From positions 43,519,876 through 43,583,875 of the forward strand of contig NW_023601433.1 in NCBI RefSeq assembly GCF_014898055.3: 64,000 nucleotides of DNA, in the 5' to 3' direction. Under the pieces are notes generated by a model, which searched no databases, was not told the origin of the DNA, and worked only from the letters and a program-made list of their open reading frames with translations. A program made the position numbers and the translations under genes. This document shows positions 11,807-22,997 of the stretch, piece after piece (the first letter of the stretch is position 1; each line of letters starts with the position of its first letter). The stretch comes from Talpa occidentalis. Its lineage: Eukaryota; Chordata; Mammalia; Eulipotyphla; Talpidae.

Positions 11807-12124
11807 GGGCCTCCCCGGTGGCGCAGCGGTTGAGCGCTGGGTTGCGAAGCTGCGCGCGGCCTCTGCAGCGCCGGTTCAATCCCCAGCTGTTCCCCGGCCA
11901 CCGGAGGAGGGTCCCACATGGCGCGCAGACCTCTCCTGCCGCCCGCTGCTCCCCTCAGCAGTGTACTTCGGTCCTTCTGCCTGCTCTGCTCCCCGCTCTG
12001 GCTCTGGTGAATTCTCTCGCCCTCCCGCGCTTCTGACTGTACCCAGTGCATGTATAAACAAAACAAAGAAACCAGCAAACAAATAAATAAAGCATGCCTC
12101 TATAAAAAAAAAAAAAAAAAAAAA
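11807..12124 (+). mobile_element. tRNA-derived SINE, young subfamily
   Basis: Head GGCCTCCCCGGTGGCGCAGC, B box GGTTCAATCCC (one CpG lost), the CAGCAGTGTACTTCGGTCC block, and a long A tail. TSD AAGCTGCCTTTATTATA at 11790-11806 and 12125-12141, perfect over 17 bp, so insertion is recent. Confidence 0.92.
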
Positions 12125-12439
12125 AAGCTGCCTTTATTATAACTTGATAGTTAGGTTATGGGTTACCACTTTTCCACTTACTTATCTGACAATTTTTGCT
12201 GGCTAATGCTATCCACCCAAACAACCTAAAATCTGTATGAACATATTAGCTTAGATCAGTTTGCAATACATCATTTACAAAGCCATGTATTTAGAAACCT
12301 TGACAACCCTAAATATTTGAGATCCTAATATAAGTTTTGTCTGGAATATTTCAGAACACACAGATTCACAAGAAAAGCAATAGTAGAAATATTTCTGTTT
12401 AAAAATCCTCTATACTGGTGGTTCTTAAACTTTATAATT

Positions 12440-13440
12440 CTTCAGAACCCCTTCAGATATTAATGGATTAAAGACTTAACTATAAGATCTGAAACTATAA
12501 AACTCCTAGAAGGAAACATAGAGGAAATCCATCTTAGCATGGGTCTTGGCAAATAATTTTTTGCATACAACACATTAAAGCATAAGCAACAAAAGAAAAA
12601 AAAAGTGCAACTATATCATACTAAATCCTCTGCAGAGAAAAAAATAAGCATCAACAAAAATGAAAAGACAACATATGAAAGGGAAGAAAATATTTGTAGG
12701 TCATATACCTGATAAAGAGTTAATAATCAAGACATATAAAGAATTCATGCAACTCAACAAAAATCCAAATAATCCAATTTTAAAATGGACAAAAGACTTG
12801 AGTAGACAGTTTTCCAAAGAAGGTATTCAAGTAGTCAACAAATACCTAAAAAGTTGTTCAATATCACTAGTCTTGAGGAAAATACAAACTAAAACCACAA
12901 GATAGCACCTCACACACCTTAGAATGACTATCTTTAAAAATATTGGTGAGGTAATGGAGAAAAAAGGAATATTTGTGCCCTGTTGGTAGGAATGTAAGTT
13001 GGCATAGTCTACTATGAAAACAGTATGGATGAAGTTTTCTCAAAAATTAAAAATGGAATTACCATGTGACCCAGCAATTCTGGGTATTTATACTGAGAAA
13101 CAAAATCACTATGTTGAAGATACATCTGCACCCCATATTCATTGCAGCATTATTTATAAAAGCCAAGACATGGGAACAACTTAAGTGTCAATCAACAAAT
13201 GAATAAAGAAAATATGGTATATGTAATACCACATATAATTACATGTAATTAATTGCATAATAAAATTATACAACATGGATGGAACTTGAGGGCTTTATAC
13301 TAAGTGAAATCAGTCAGACAGATAAAAAACAGCTACTGTGTAGTCTCACTTATATGTGAAATCTAAAATAAACTCAAAGAAAGAGATCAGATGTGTAGTT
13401 GTCACCAAAGGGGGTAAAATAGTTGATGATCATTAGCTCA
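12440..13440 (+). mobile_element. Old L1 ORF2 C-terminal and 3' end relic
   Basis: ORF2 tail landmarks run in order: actataaaactcctagaagg, aaatggacaaaagacttgag, the translated stretch around 12660-12905 with a KKIFVGHIPDKELIIKTYKE-like segment, then 'tgtgacccagcaattctgg', 'gcagcattatttataaaagc' and the terminal 'agctactgtgtagtctcac'. Stops and indels break the frame. It is a different, older family than the copy at 33.9 kb. Confidence 0.8.
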
Positions 13441-13948
13441 CCTGAGAACAATTCTGCTTCTCTGGGATAAAATTCATCTAGTCACTGTTTCTGCCACGTC
13501 TCTGATACCTTCACAACATGGGAAAACTCTGATACCTTTCAACATGAGAATAATATCAATAATAACAAAAGATACAAGTACCTTAAAAATTTTATATGAA
13601 TGTCTATTGTACAATTAGGTAAGTAAACACATATTTAGTGTATACCATGTGCTAGGTTCTGTAATGAAGGCTTTTAATACAAATAAGACAGATATTTTCT
13701 GCAAATATTTCTACATGGGGAAGTGCTAACAAGTAATAGTGGACAGTTAGGGTTTGCCAACAGAGCCACTTCTATCAAAGCCTGAAACACCAAAGCAACA
13801 TCCTGGTTGAAATCTCCACATGCATTCCCTTCTATCTCCTCTGCCAGAGTAACCCTTTCAAAGGGTGAGTAGATCATGCTCCTCTCCTGTGTAAAACACT
13901 TTCAGTAGTATCTCACTTGCTTTGCCCCACCTGAATTGCTTTTTTTTT

Positions 13949-14237
13949 AGATTTATTTATTCATTCATTAATTCATTCATTTATTTATTTATTTATACAA
14001 GTACCGGGTACAGTCAGAAGCGCGGGAGGGTGAGAGTATTCACCCGAGAGGGGAGCAGAGCAGGCAGAAGGACCGAAGTACACTGCTGAGGGGAGCAGGG
14101 GGCGGCAGGAAAGGTCTGCGCGCCATGTGGGACCCTCCTCTGGTGGCCGGGGAGCAGCCGGGGATCGAACCGGCACTGCAGAGGCTGTGGGCAGCTTCGC
14201 AACCCAGCGCTCAACCACTGCGCCACCGGGGAGGCCC
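13949..14237 (-). mobile_element. tRNA-derived SINE, young subfamily (minus)
   Basis: Reverse copy: T-rich tail at the left (ATTTATTTATTTATTTATAC), GGGATCGAACC (B box complement) at about 14160, and CGCCACCGGGGAGGCCC at the right end. The TSD is short and T-rich (about gcttttttttta) and uncertain. It abuts the 3' end of a minus-strand L1. Confidence 0.9.
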
Positions 14238-14244
14238 GCTTCTT

Positions 14245-14745
14245 TTTTTTTAATAGTAGTATTTTCTATTGCAGTAACATTGGTTTACAACACTGTATTT
14301 GATTTAAGGATATGGGTTCACATCTCTTCAGATGTATGTTTCCATATCATGCCCATCATCACGAAAGCACCCACAGTCCTCCACAAAAGTCCATTGGGTC
14401 CCCTCTCCACTTGCCTCCCCACTTCCTAACTTTTCACTCTGTTTTACAGCCAAATTTCTAGGGTTTATTTTAGTCTAGTTTTGTCTTTCTCTTTGTCTTG
14501 TTTCTTTTTCATTCCACGTATGAGTGAAGTCATCCAGTATTTGTCTTTCTTCTTCTGAACTATAAAAACTTAGCATCATCCTCTCCGGTTCTGTTGTTGA
14601 AAATGCAAGTTTTCATCCTTTTTAGTAGTACTCCATTGTGTACATGTACCGTATCTTGTTAATTCACTCATCTTTCCTTGGGTACTTATCTGTTTCCATA
14701 ACTCGGCTATTGTAAAGAGGGATGCAGTGAACACAGGAAAGCAAA
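14245..14745 (-). mobile_element. L1 3' end fragment (minus)
   Basis: The reverse complement of L1 ORF2 C-terminus and 3' UTR is recognisable: 'agtactccattgtgtacatg', 'tcggctattgtaaagagggat', 'cattggtttacaacactgt'. Truncated at 5' near 14745. The same subfamily is seen at 21385-21690. Confidence 0.75.
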
Positions 14746-14764
14746 CCTCCCTTTGAATTAGTGC

Positions 14765-15480
14765 CTTGTCCCTGGCCGTGCAGTCTGTATCTGTTCTTCA
14801 TTCATACCAGCCTCTTAGAGCTCCTGGAATGTGTTTTACTTGCTCTCCAGGATATTATACAAGTCACCCTCTCTGCCTAGACGACCTTATTCACCTGCTA
14901 TCTCATTACCTTGTTCATTCCTTCAACCACCACACATCGGCTGCTCAGACCTTCTCCCTCCAAGAAGACTTTTCTGACTCTTCCCATTGGATTCTTCCTA
15001 TACAACCCTCTAATACTATAATTGCCTTAATAACCCTTGTCAGAGCTCTAGTGCATATTAATTTATGTGATTGTTTGGTTAAAACCTGTCTCATCCACTA
15101 GGTTAAAAGCATATTAGGGGCCTCCCCAGTGGCGCAGCGGTTGAGCGCTGGGTTGCGAAGCTGCCCGCAGCCTCTGCAGGGCCGGTTCAATCCCCGGCTG
15201 CTCCCCGGTCGCTGGAGGAGGGTCCCACATGGGGCGCAGACCTCTCCTGCCGCCCGCTGCTCCCCTCAGCAGTGTACTTCGGTCCTTCTGCCTGCTCTGC
15301 TCCCCGCTCTGGCTCTGGTGAATTCTCTCACCCTCCTGTGCTTCTGACTGTACCCAGTGCATGTATAAACAAATAAATAAATAAATAAATCTTAAAAAAA
15401 AAAAAAAAAGCATATTAGGCAGAGATTATTTTGTGGTCATTGAGTCTCTTATCCAACATAACACCAGGGTAGGATCAACA
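14765..15480 (+). repeat. L2-type relic, split by a SINE
   Basis: L2 3' landmarks: 'agctcctggaatgtgtttta', 'ctccctccaagaagactttt', 'ctctaatactataattgcc', 'gtgattgtttggttaaaacc', 'cactaggttaaaagcatatt'. The SINE at 15119-15405 inserted into this tail, which resumes with 'aggcagagattattttgtgg' on the far side. Confidence 0.55.
15119..15405 (+). mobile_element. tRNA-derived SINE, young subfamily
   Basis: GGCCTCCCCAGTGGCGCAGC head, GGTTCAATCCC B box, and an AAATAAATAAATAAATC tail before poly-A. TSD AAAAGCATATTAGG at 15105-15118 and 15406-15419. It sits inside the L2 relic, so it post-dates it. Confidence 0.92.
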
Positions 15481-15564
15481 ACAACAAAAAGGATTTGTTA
15501 ACTGAATGATAAAATGAAAACAACCAAGGACCAAGGCTATAATTGGACAGTAGGAAATGTGAGG

Positions 15565-15847
15565 GCTTCCCTGGTGGCTTAGGGATTAAGTCTCAGCACT
15601 TTCACCACTATCGCCTAAGTTTGATACCTGGCCCAGGAGCCAACCCACATTTGGCACAGCAGACCTCTCCTGTCTCACTCACTGCTCCCCTCAGCAGTAT
15701 ATTTCAGTAAATATACCTGTTCTGCTCCCCACTCTGTCTCTGGTGAATCCTCTCAGCCCCCTACCCCTGTGCCTCTGGCATACACCCCGGTTCTTCTATG
15801 AAAAAATAAATCCAATCTTTAAAAAAAAAAAAAAGAAAAGAAAGAAA
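15565..15847 (+). mobile_element. tRNA-derived SINE, older subfamily
   Basis: Diverged member: GCTTCCCTGGTGGCTTAGGG head, TTTGATACCTGG in place of the B box, the 'cagacctctcctgtctcact' and 'cccctcagcagtatatttc' blocks, then AATAAATCC plus poly-A. Imperfect TSD GAAATGTGAGG (15554-15564) and GAAATATGAGG (15848-15858). Confidence 0.85.
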
Positions 15848-15858
15848 GAAATATGAGG

Positions 15859-16877
15859 AATATATTGTATTCAACTTACAAAATCTATTTTTACTTTTTA
15901 TTCCTCTAGGTTCACATTTCTGGGTAAAGACTAGATTAAAAGATTACCAGGAGAGTGATTTTTACTACTAATTTCCCTAATCTCTCTCTTCTATTCCTAT
16001 CTCTTTCAGCCTTACTATAATCCTTATTTCTCAAACCACATAGTATGTGTAGCAATAATATGTCCTGAATTTTCTGAGTCTTGATTTTTAAATATCCTAT
16101 CCGATTGTTATCAAAAAATGTGTTCCTATTTCCCTAATTTTCAGCTCAGAAAGTTTAGCCACCATGATATATGCCTCTACCTTTATTATAGAAAATGTAT
16201 GGGTCACTTTGATTGTTAGATAGATGAACAGATAGATACAAAAATAAATAAACAGACACATACCCACACTTGATGCATTTGCTTTATCTTACCCTAATAA
16301 ATGGTAACCTCCTTTAATTTAGGAGCCATGTCTTCCTTTCTTTTCAACTCTTTTAGTGTCTACTGACTAAAGATAATGCTGTTGTTGGGTTAACCAAAAA
16401 CAGAAAGAGAGAGAAGCAGATTTCTAACATTGTATAACATGCAGTAGTGAAGGAGGTCTTAGCTGGTTAGAGCAGGTAGATATTTGATTAGGTCAGGTAA
16501 AACCAATATCCTCAGCAGGACTATGACATCTTGACTGTAGCAAAGATAATGCTGTATGATTCAATATAGTTTGCTGTGGTAGCTACGACCATCTGTGTTT
16601 GGCAGGGCGCTGTAAAAGGGAGATGAACTGAGGAGAGAATGTTGATTTGTAAAAGGAAAACAGTCTAGAAATTTGGAGCTTTGCAGAATTGAGGAATCAA
16701 ACTGCTTCTAGATCCTAAAGAGTAAACAAAGGGACTTTAAACACTCTGAAAAGGGTATATCAAGAGAATCTTCTCATATTAAGATTGATATTCTCAACCC
16801 TAATAGTCTCAGGGCAGTTGCTCTTACTTTGACAGAAAGCAGGATATGATGAGGAAGCAAAGAAGCAAGGGTGACAT
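15859..16877. other. Intergenic, no gene seen
   Basis: AT-rich sequence with a short GATA-type run (about 16218-16240). No exon or recognised repeat could be supported. Confidence 0.4.
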
Positions 16878-16893
16878 AAAGACTACATTTAGG

Positions 16894-17214
16894 GATGGAG
16901 CTGGAAGGGCTCATGCTCAGCAAAATAAACCAGAAAGAAAAAGAAAAATACCGCATGGTCTCATTCATAGCAGGAATTTAAAAAACTTAAATAAGGGACC
17001 AGGAAAAAGACTGACTATAATAAAGAAAAAATCAAAATCAACAAGCAACTATAAACCAAAGACACACTATGGGGTGGGGGCAGAGAAAAGAAGGATTAAG
17101 GTCAAAATAAGGGGGGTGCAACTGTATGGGGAATATAACCAAAATGAAAATGCATACATTGTGCAAAAATGAAAAATGATGTAAAAATTACATAAACTAA
17201 AATATTTTTTAAAA
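16894..17214 (+). mobile_element. 5'-truncated L1 3' end
   Basis: Begins at 'gatggagctggaagggctca' in the last ORF2 codons, continues through the 'taccgcatggtctcattca' block and the 3' UTR 'tatggggaatataacc' and ends in an A-rich tail. TSD AAAGACTACATTTAGG at 16878-16893 and AAAGACTACGTTTAGG at 17215-17230; the one mismatch is at a CpG. Same family as the 33.9-kb L1, but more diverged. Confidence 0.88.
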
Positions 17215-17230
17215 AAAGACTACGTTTAGG

Positions 17231-20200
17231 AAAGAATTTCAGGCATAGTTAATAATTCTGTGAAGTGCCAACAGAGTAATTGTTAAGAAAAACACATACT
17301 CAAGGAAAGCTTAAGTCCCAAATTAAAATGCCTTTTACTTTTAGATACTTCTTACAAACTCTGGGTCCAGACACCAGAACAGGAAGCAAGCTGGAAAAGC
17401 TTACAGACCTCAGGGAGCACATCCTCCTCAACACTGATTTCAATGGTAGCCAAGGAGGATTTTTGAAAAAAAAAGAACTCACCAAGAGTTAAGCCAAGGG
17501 CCATGTAAACAAAAGACAATGATCTCCCTTTAAAGAATAGAATTTACACAAAGAATTTTCCTACCCCTATAGGAGCTATCCCATGGCCTGCCTCATAGGA
17601 TTTCATCATTGCTCTGGACCAATGACTCTTGTATAACACTTAGGCTTTTCCTTTCTCCCAGAATTATGGGTTGCTGTCATCTGCCCCTTTTCTACTATCA
17701 TATATTGAGTGTGGACAGGGAACCAAAATACTTCTCTTTTGTCAGAGATTGGTTTATGCAGTCAGATTTGAATTTAGGAAGAGGAGAATTGAATAATTTA
17801 CACATCACTGGAAGGTCCTGTCCTTTGAGCTGGACACCATGGCTTGATGGGACTTTCAGCAGTTTTCTAAAGGGAAGGGGTGAGCATGTTCTATATGCTC
17901 ATATAATGATAAAATGGCTATTTGATCACTGGAGCAGAGGCAGTGCTTTGTGTTTGCCAAACCTATTTCACCTCTACTATATGCCCTAATCTGAGTTTAT
18001 AGAAAGACCACATACCATAGTTGCCCTTAAAAGTGAAGCCAACTGATGCATTCTTGTGAATGCAATGAACAGAGAAGTTATTTGTGCTTCTTCCAGGCTG
18101 GACATCTAAAACTTTTTAAGAAATACTTCACATGTGCTCCATTTGCTTTGGTGCTAGGGAATAATGATACAACTATGCAGAGGGATCCTGTGTCCCTGAG
18201 TCTCCACATGGAGGAGAGCTGCTTTGGAGAGTCACCCAACTAGGAACATCTCCTTAGGACATTTCATGAGCAAAAAGCAAAACTTTCATTATATTAAAAA
18301 TAAAAATGAAGATTTTATGTGAGACAAACCACTGATACTTCAGTGTTTTTGTTACTGCAGCATAAAAGCATTGTCTTGATTTGCTTACCTTGACTAAAAC
18401 AGTGTTCTTGCATGCATTTTTGATGGTTGGTCTCTCACCTTTTACTTGACTTTGTATGTCCTCTTAACCATAGAATTTTTGCATCTGGCATTGTTTAACT
18501 ACGAAAGAGGAAAAAAAAGAAAGAAAAAGTCAGTTTCAGAGAGCTATTATTAACTTGTGTATTTTCAAGATTTTCAAGCACTCCAAATGATATAAAGTTG
18601 AAAGCAGTGCCTTCAAAGGACTGTAAAACAGGAGGAGTCAAGACAAAAACACAAAGGACTTAAGATAAGACTAAAGTACAGGATTCTTAAGTTAGACACA
18701 AACAAAATTTTGTAAAAATTTGGAGGAGGAAGTAATTATTTCCTATATTCAAACTCATGTTAACAAATATAAACAAACCCATATGTAAACAAATCCACAG
18801 CCCTAATTTAAAAAAATATATGAATATGCCCCTCCCTCCATAAATAATCATAATAGATTATCTCCCCTGGGAAAGTATGATATCTGTTTTGTGAAATATC
18901 CACTCTAAGATATTAAATTCTAAGCTGATCCTGTTTGCCACCCAGTCTATACCAGAATTGTCAACACCTATCAGTGTATATGGTCTTCGGTTTTTAAACC
19001 AGTTCCAGTCCTAACCAAAACAGACATCAGTGGGTGCAGAAAACAGATTTCAAAAACAAAGCACACAAACAAATATAAGTTCTGTAAGTATTATATACTT
19101 TGTGACCTTGTATCCCCACAGATAAGGTTCTTAACAATGAAATAAATTCAATTTTTCTTGAACATTTGGGCATTCCTCTGTCTTTTCACTGAGAAATCTC
19201 TCCCCTTCTATTTCTGAGAGACAGAAATCTAGTCTTTCCTTAAATACCCCCAACTATCCAGGATCTAATGCCTTCCAAAGACTTTTCTGTCAATGGACAA
19301 CTCAAAATCTAGCTCTACTTTGATCAATTTAAGCAAATAACTTCTATCTTGAACTCTATTCAACTCTTCTTGTTTTGTTTTTTCTAGTAATTCTTCACTG
19401 ATTTATTGAGGAAGGAATGCTCTGGGGTGTTGTAGTAAGACAAATCACTACACAGGAAAAAAAAAATAAAGCAAACAGAGAAGTTACAGCTATTGAGTTA
19501 CTTGGCACAGCACTTCTGTTCAAGCAAAAGGCCCCAATCCTGGAATCTCCTTCTCTTGGGCTTGTTGGTGATTTATGTTCATTTCTTACCCAATATGTCT
19601 TGGAGAGTTACATGCATTCCATCATGATCACTCGGAACCATTTCATTCTCTTCAGTGATGCCAAAGCTTCTGTTGGGAGCATTCCCAGTTCCTATCGGCT
19701 GCAGCCTACGAGTCCCTCCAGACCTGGGAGGTCAAGACTTCAAGGGGAATCGATGGTAAATGCACTCACACAGCAGTTTTTCCTGTTATACTGGTCTTTT
19801 AACCTCCTGAGATTCTGCTACCCCAAACTGAAATATCTAGCTCAGGGGCAAGAGGAGATGTGTATACGTGCACAGACACACATGTAGTTTTGTGTATCAT
19901 TGCAATAAATACACAGACTTCTGAGAATATCCTGTGAACCTCAAGTTAAGAGTCTGAGCCTTACAGCAGAACAAATGACTGACTCCTTTCATTCAATTCA
20001 AATTACCAAGAATTTATCGAACACTGACTCTGGTGAATCCCAGCATTAGTCACAGTCAGACATCAATGGAGCACAGGTCTGACCCACAAGGACACACAGA
20101 CAGAGGGAAAGGGATACATATAGAGCAATCTCTTATGTGTAGTGATTGGAAAAAAGTGCTACTAGTGAGATGAGGGGGGTTACAATGACAAAAGTCAGTT

Positions 20201-21033
20201 GCAATTGCTATGAAAGAATGACCACCTCCCTCAATGGCAATTCTATTGCATTCAGTCTTTACCATCACATCCTTGCCACCCTACACATTATGAACTTAAT
20301 GCAACTTAAACATGGAAGGCTTGGAACTGTGGGTGACAAATAGCTATATACTCTTAGGTAGTGATTAACTTCCAAGGCCTCAGTGTCCTTATAAACAAAA
20401 AAAAGTGCTGTGATAGGAAATTGTAAGATCTATTCTGACTTTCTTTTTATGAATCTCTGCAAAGTTATTTGAATTTAGTATTTGTTTTCTACTTGCTTAT
20501 TCCAGAGTTCGAGATAGTTAGGTATCTGTAAAGCGTGTTCAAAGTGCATTTTACTGGAGAGAGTCTATCACTGCAGGGATGGATGGGCACTTGACTCTTC
20601 AATATTTTCCACTCTGAATTATGAGAAGGCAAGGCAGGCTGATCCGACACGGGGAAGAGACTCTGACTCTCTCCTTCAGCTTTAGGTGTGTGAGAGCAGA
20701 GGAGTGGGAGAACAGAGAGAAAATGGCCTGAGTGTGGGAGTAGAGGGTCAAAACGGAGCTTCTGGTGCAGGGAACCGAAACTGTTTTCAGACGTGAGAAT
20801 GCAGCACCACCGTCTGAATCAGAGATTCAAATGTCATTGGGTTTCAACAGAAAAGCAGGAGGGTATCCGGGCAAGTAACAGAAATGAGTGTAGTCAAGAC
20901 AGGGTTTCCCTGTCGCAGAAGCCTGTTCTCAGTGGGCTGAGTGCATGTTGAGCCAGGGATGGATCTGCTCTTTCTCCAAACCTACTTCCACCCGCTGATG
21001 CCATTGTTGATAATTTGTCTTCAATACCTGACT
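17231..21033. other. Intergenic, no gene seen
   Basis: A 3.8-kb stretch of AT-rich DNA without named repeats that I can defend. A MIR-like tail (ctcttaggtagtgattaact, ccaaggcctcagtgtcctta) lies near 20345-20450. The frames at 17609-17989 and 19417-19887 have no recognisable domain, splice context or codon pattern and are not called. Confidence 0.4.
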
Positions 21034-21050
21034 CCCAAGGATTTATTTTA

Positions 21051-21302
21051 TTTACTTATGCATACAAGAACTGGAATGTAGGCCAGAGGTGCTGGGGGTG
21101 AGAGGACTCACCAGAGACAGAGTGGGGAGAAGAACAGGCAGACTGACAGATATACACTGCTGAAGGGAGCAGCGGGTGAGACAGGAGACGTCTGCTATGC
21201 CATGTGGGTCAGCTCCCTGGCCAGGAATTGAACTCATGCTGCAGTAGCTGGCAATAGCTTGATAGCACTGAAACGTTAACCCCTGAGCCATCAGGAAGGT
21301 TC
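21051..21302 (-). mobile_element. tRNA-derived SINE, older subfamily (minus)
   Basis: Reverse copy with 'gaggactcaccagagacaga', 'actgctgaagggagcagcgg', 'caggaattgaactcatgctg' (B-box region) and 'aaacgttaacccctgagcca'. TSD CCCAAGGATTTATTTTA (21034-21050) and CCCAAGAATTTATTTTA (21303-21319), one mismatch. Confidence 0.87.
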
Positions 21303-21384
21303 CCCAAGAATTTATTTTACTAATGGTTTCTAGAGGAGAGCAGAGAGATAATGTATATACAATAGGATTCTACAAATATTTAAA

Positions 21385-21690
21385 ACTTTATTTAAATGAA
21401 ATTTTATTTATTATTGAATTATTATGTTTTGAGGTGATGTTGGTTTACAACACGGTATATGATTCAGAGGTGTAGGATCACACTTCTCCTCATATATGTC
21501 ACCGCACCACACACCACACCCACCACCAGAGTTTTCATAATCTTCCACCCAGCCCATTGGTCTCCCTCCACCTGTAACCTCCCCCATTGTAGCCTAAATT
21601 CTAGTCTGATTTCCAGAGTTTGTTTTGGTTTAGTTTTATCTGTTCCTTTGTTTTGTCTCTCTGTGTTCCACAAAATTAATATCTCATCCA
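21385..21690 (-). mobile_element. L1 3' end fragment (minus)
   Basis: Reverse-strand L1 3' UTR: 'gaaattttatttattattga', 'gatgttggtttacaacacgg', 'caccagagttttcataatct', ending in 'tctctctgtgttccacaaa'. Close to the 14245-14745 copy in layout, hence the same subfamily. Confidence 0.7.
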
Positions 21691-22288
21691 GCCATTCAAC
21701 AGAACTGCTGGTAAATAACCAAATTGAATGAATTGACTTTTATCTCTTTTCCTCTTCCCATATCCACCTAGTAGATTTTTGATGTAGCAAAGCTTAGCCT
21801 TTGATAATTTTAACCAATGTGTTTTGCATTCTTCTCCTCTGTAAACGACTATTCTCTGGCAGCCATTCTGCTAGAGCTCTGGGGGAGGGACAAAGGTAGG
21901 AGGGAAATATAGTGTCAGGGAAGTTTTGTCTAAATAGAAAGAAGAGAGATGGTCCAGTCCAGATTTTGGAAGGCTAGGGAGAAAGACAAAAATAAAGCAA
22001 AGAAGTTGAAGGTCAAATTTCCATTTCTCTCCAGATTTGAGGTTATGTCACCAAGGGTGGCATCAAGGTGCTATAGATATTTCCTGATATGTATAGGGGA
22101 CACCAAGAACATCAGAGCTCATGGCATGTTTCCCTGGCATGAGAAAGCCTGTGGATTTCCAATAAAGGTTATGACATCCCTTGGTACTTCTGACAGGCAA
22201 TGAGAATGTAGTGATGAAAGTAGGTGAATGTAAGTGATGAGAAGTTATGATGAAGCTAACTGTAGATAAAGGAATGTGTGCCAGAAGG

Positions 22289-22319
<31 letters not shown>

Positions 22320-22696
22320 GAGAAAGAGACAGAGGGAGAGAATATTAGAGGATTAGCTCTTCCTGCCCAATGCTGGTCACAAGGCCCAGTGCTGAGAAGA
22401 CCACAGAGCTGGCAGAGGTCTGCAGGTGAGGCCACGGCAAATGGGACTCTCAATGACTAGGAGCAAGGTAAGCTCACTGGCAGTGGCAGTGAATGCCATC
22501 ATACTCCAAAAGGCTAGAGGGAGTCAGTTGTTCCTCAGAAGATGCTAGTCCCACCCAGAGGCCAGAAGGTATTGAGAAAACCCTGCCTTCATCAGGGGTG
22601 CTGTCAGCTGTCTAAGACATTTCCTTAGAGGAAGTGGGAAAGGACAGAACTCTGAAAGCAATTATTTCAACACAAAGGAGACTATTTAAACTGGAA
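21691..22696. other. Intergenic, no gene seen
   Basis: No exon or identifiable repeat apart from the tetranucleotide array listed separately. Confidence 0.4.
22288..22319. repeat. (ACAG)n microsatellite
   Basis: About seven units of the tetranucleotide ACAG in a row, followed by a purine-rich AGAGAAAGAGACAGAGGG stretch. Confidence 0.95.
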
Positions 22697-22713
22697 AAGA
22701 CAGACACATTCTT

Positions 22714-22980
22714 TTTTTTTTTTTAAATATTTCTTTATTTATTTATACAAGCACTGGGCACAGTCAGAAGCACGGGAGGGTGAGAGAATTCACCAGAGCC
22801 AGTGCGGGGAACAGAACAGGCAGAGTGACGAAATACATTGCTGAGGGGAGCAGTGGGCAGCAAGAGAGGTCTGCGCGCCATGTGGGACCCTCGCCGGCAG
22901 CCGGGGATCGAACTGGCGCTGCAGAGGCTGCAGGCAGCCCCGCACCCAGTGCTCAACCACTGAGGCACCAGGGGAGGCCC
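22714..22980 (-). mobile_element. tRNA-derived SINE, young subfamily (minus)
   Basis: T tail at the left, ACAAGCACTGGGCACAGTC, GGGGATCGAACTGG (B box complement), and CCAGGGGAGGCCC at the right end. TSD AAGACAGACACATTCTT at 22697-22713 and 22981-22997, perfect over 17 bp. Confidence 0.93.
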
Positions 22981-22997
22981 AAGACAGACACATTCTT

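Noticed and set aside
19417..19887. 156-codon plus-strand frame
   Set aside because: No recognisable domain, no CpG island or other exon nearby; length is within chance for this much DNA.
22288..22319. CRISPR-like array
   Set aside because: It is a simple (ACAG)n microsatellite without spacers, in mammalian DNA.
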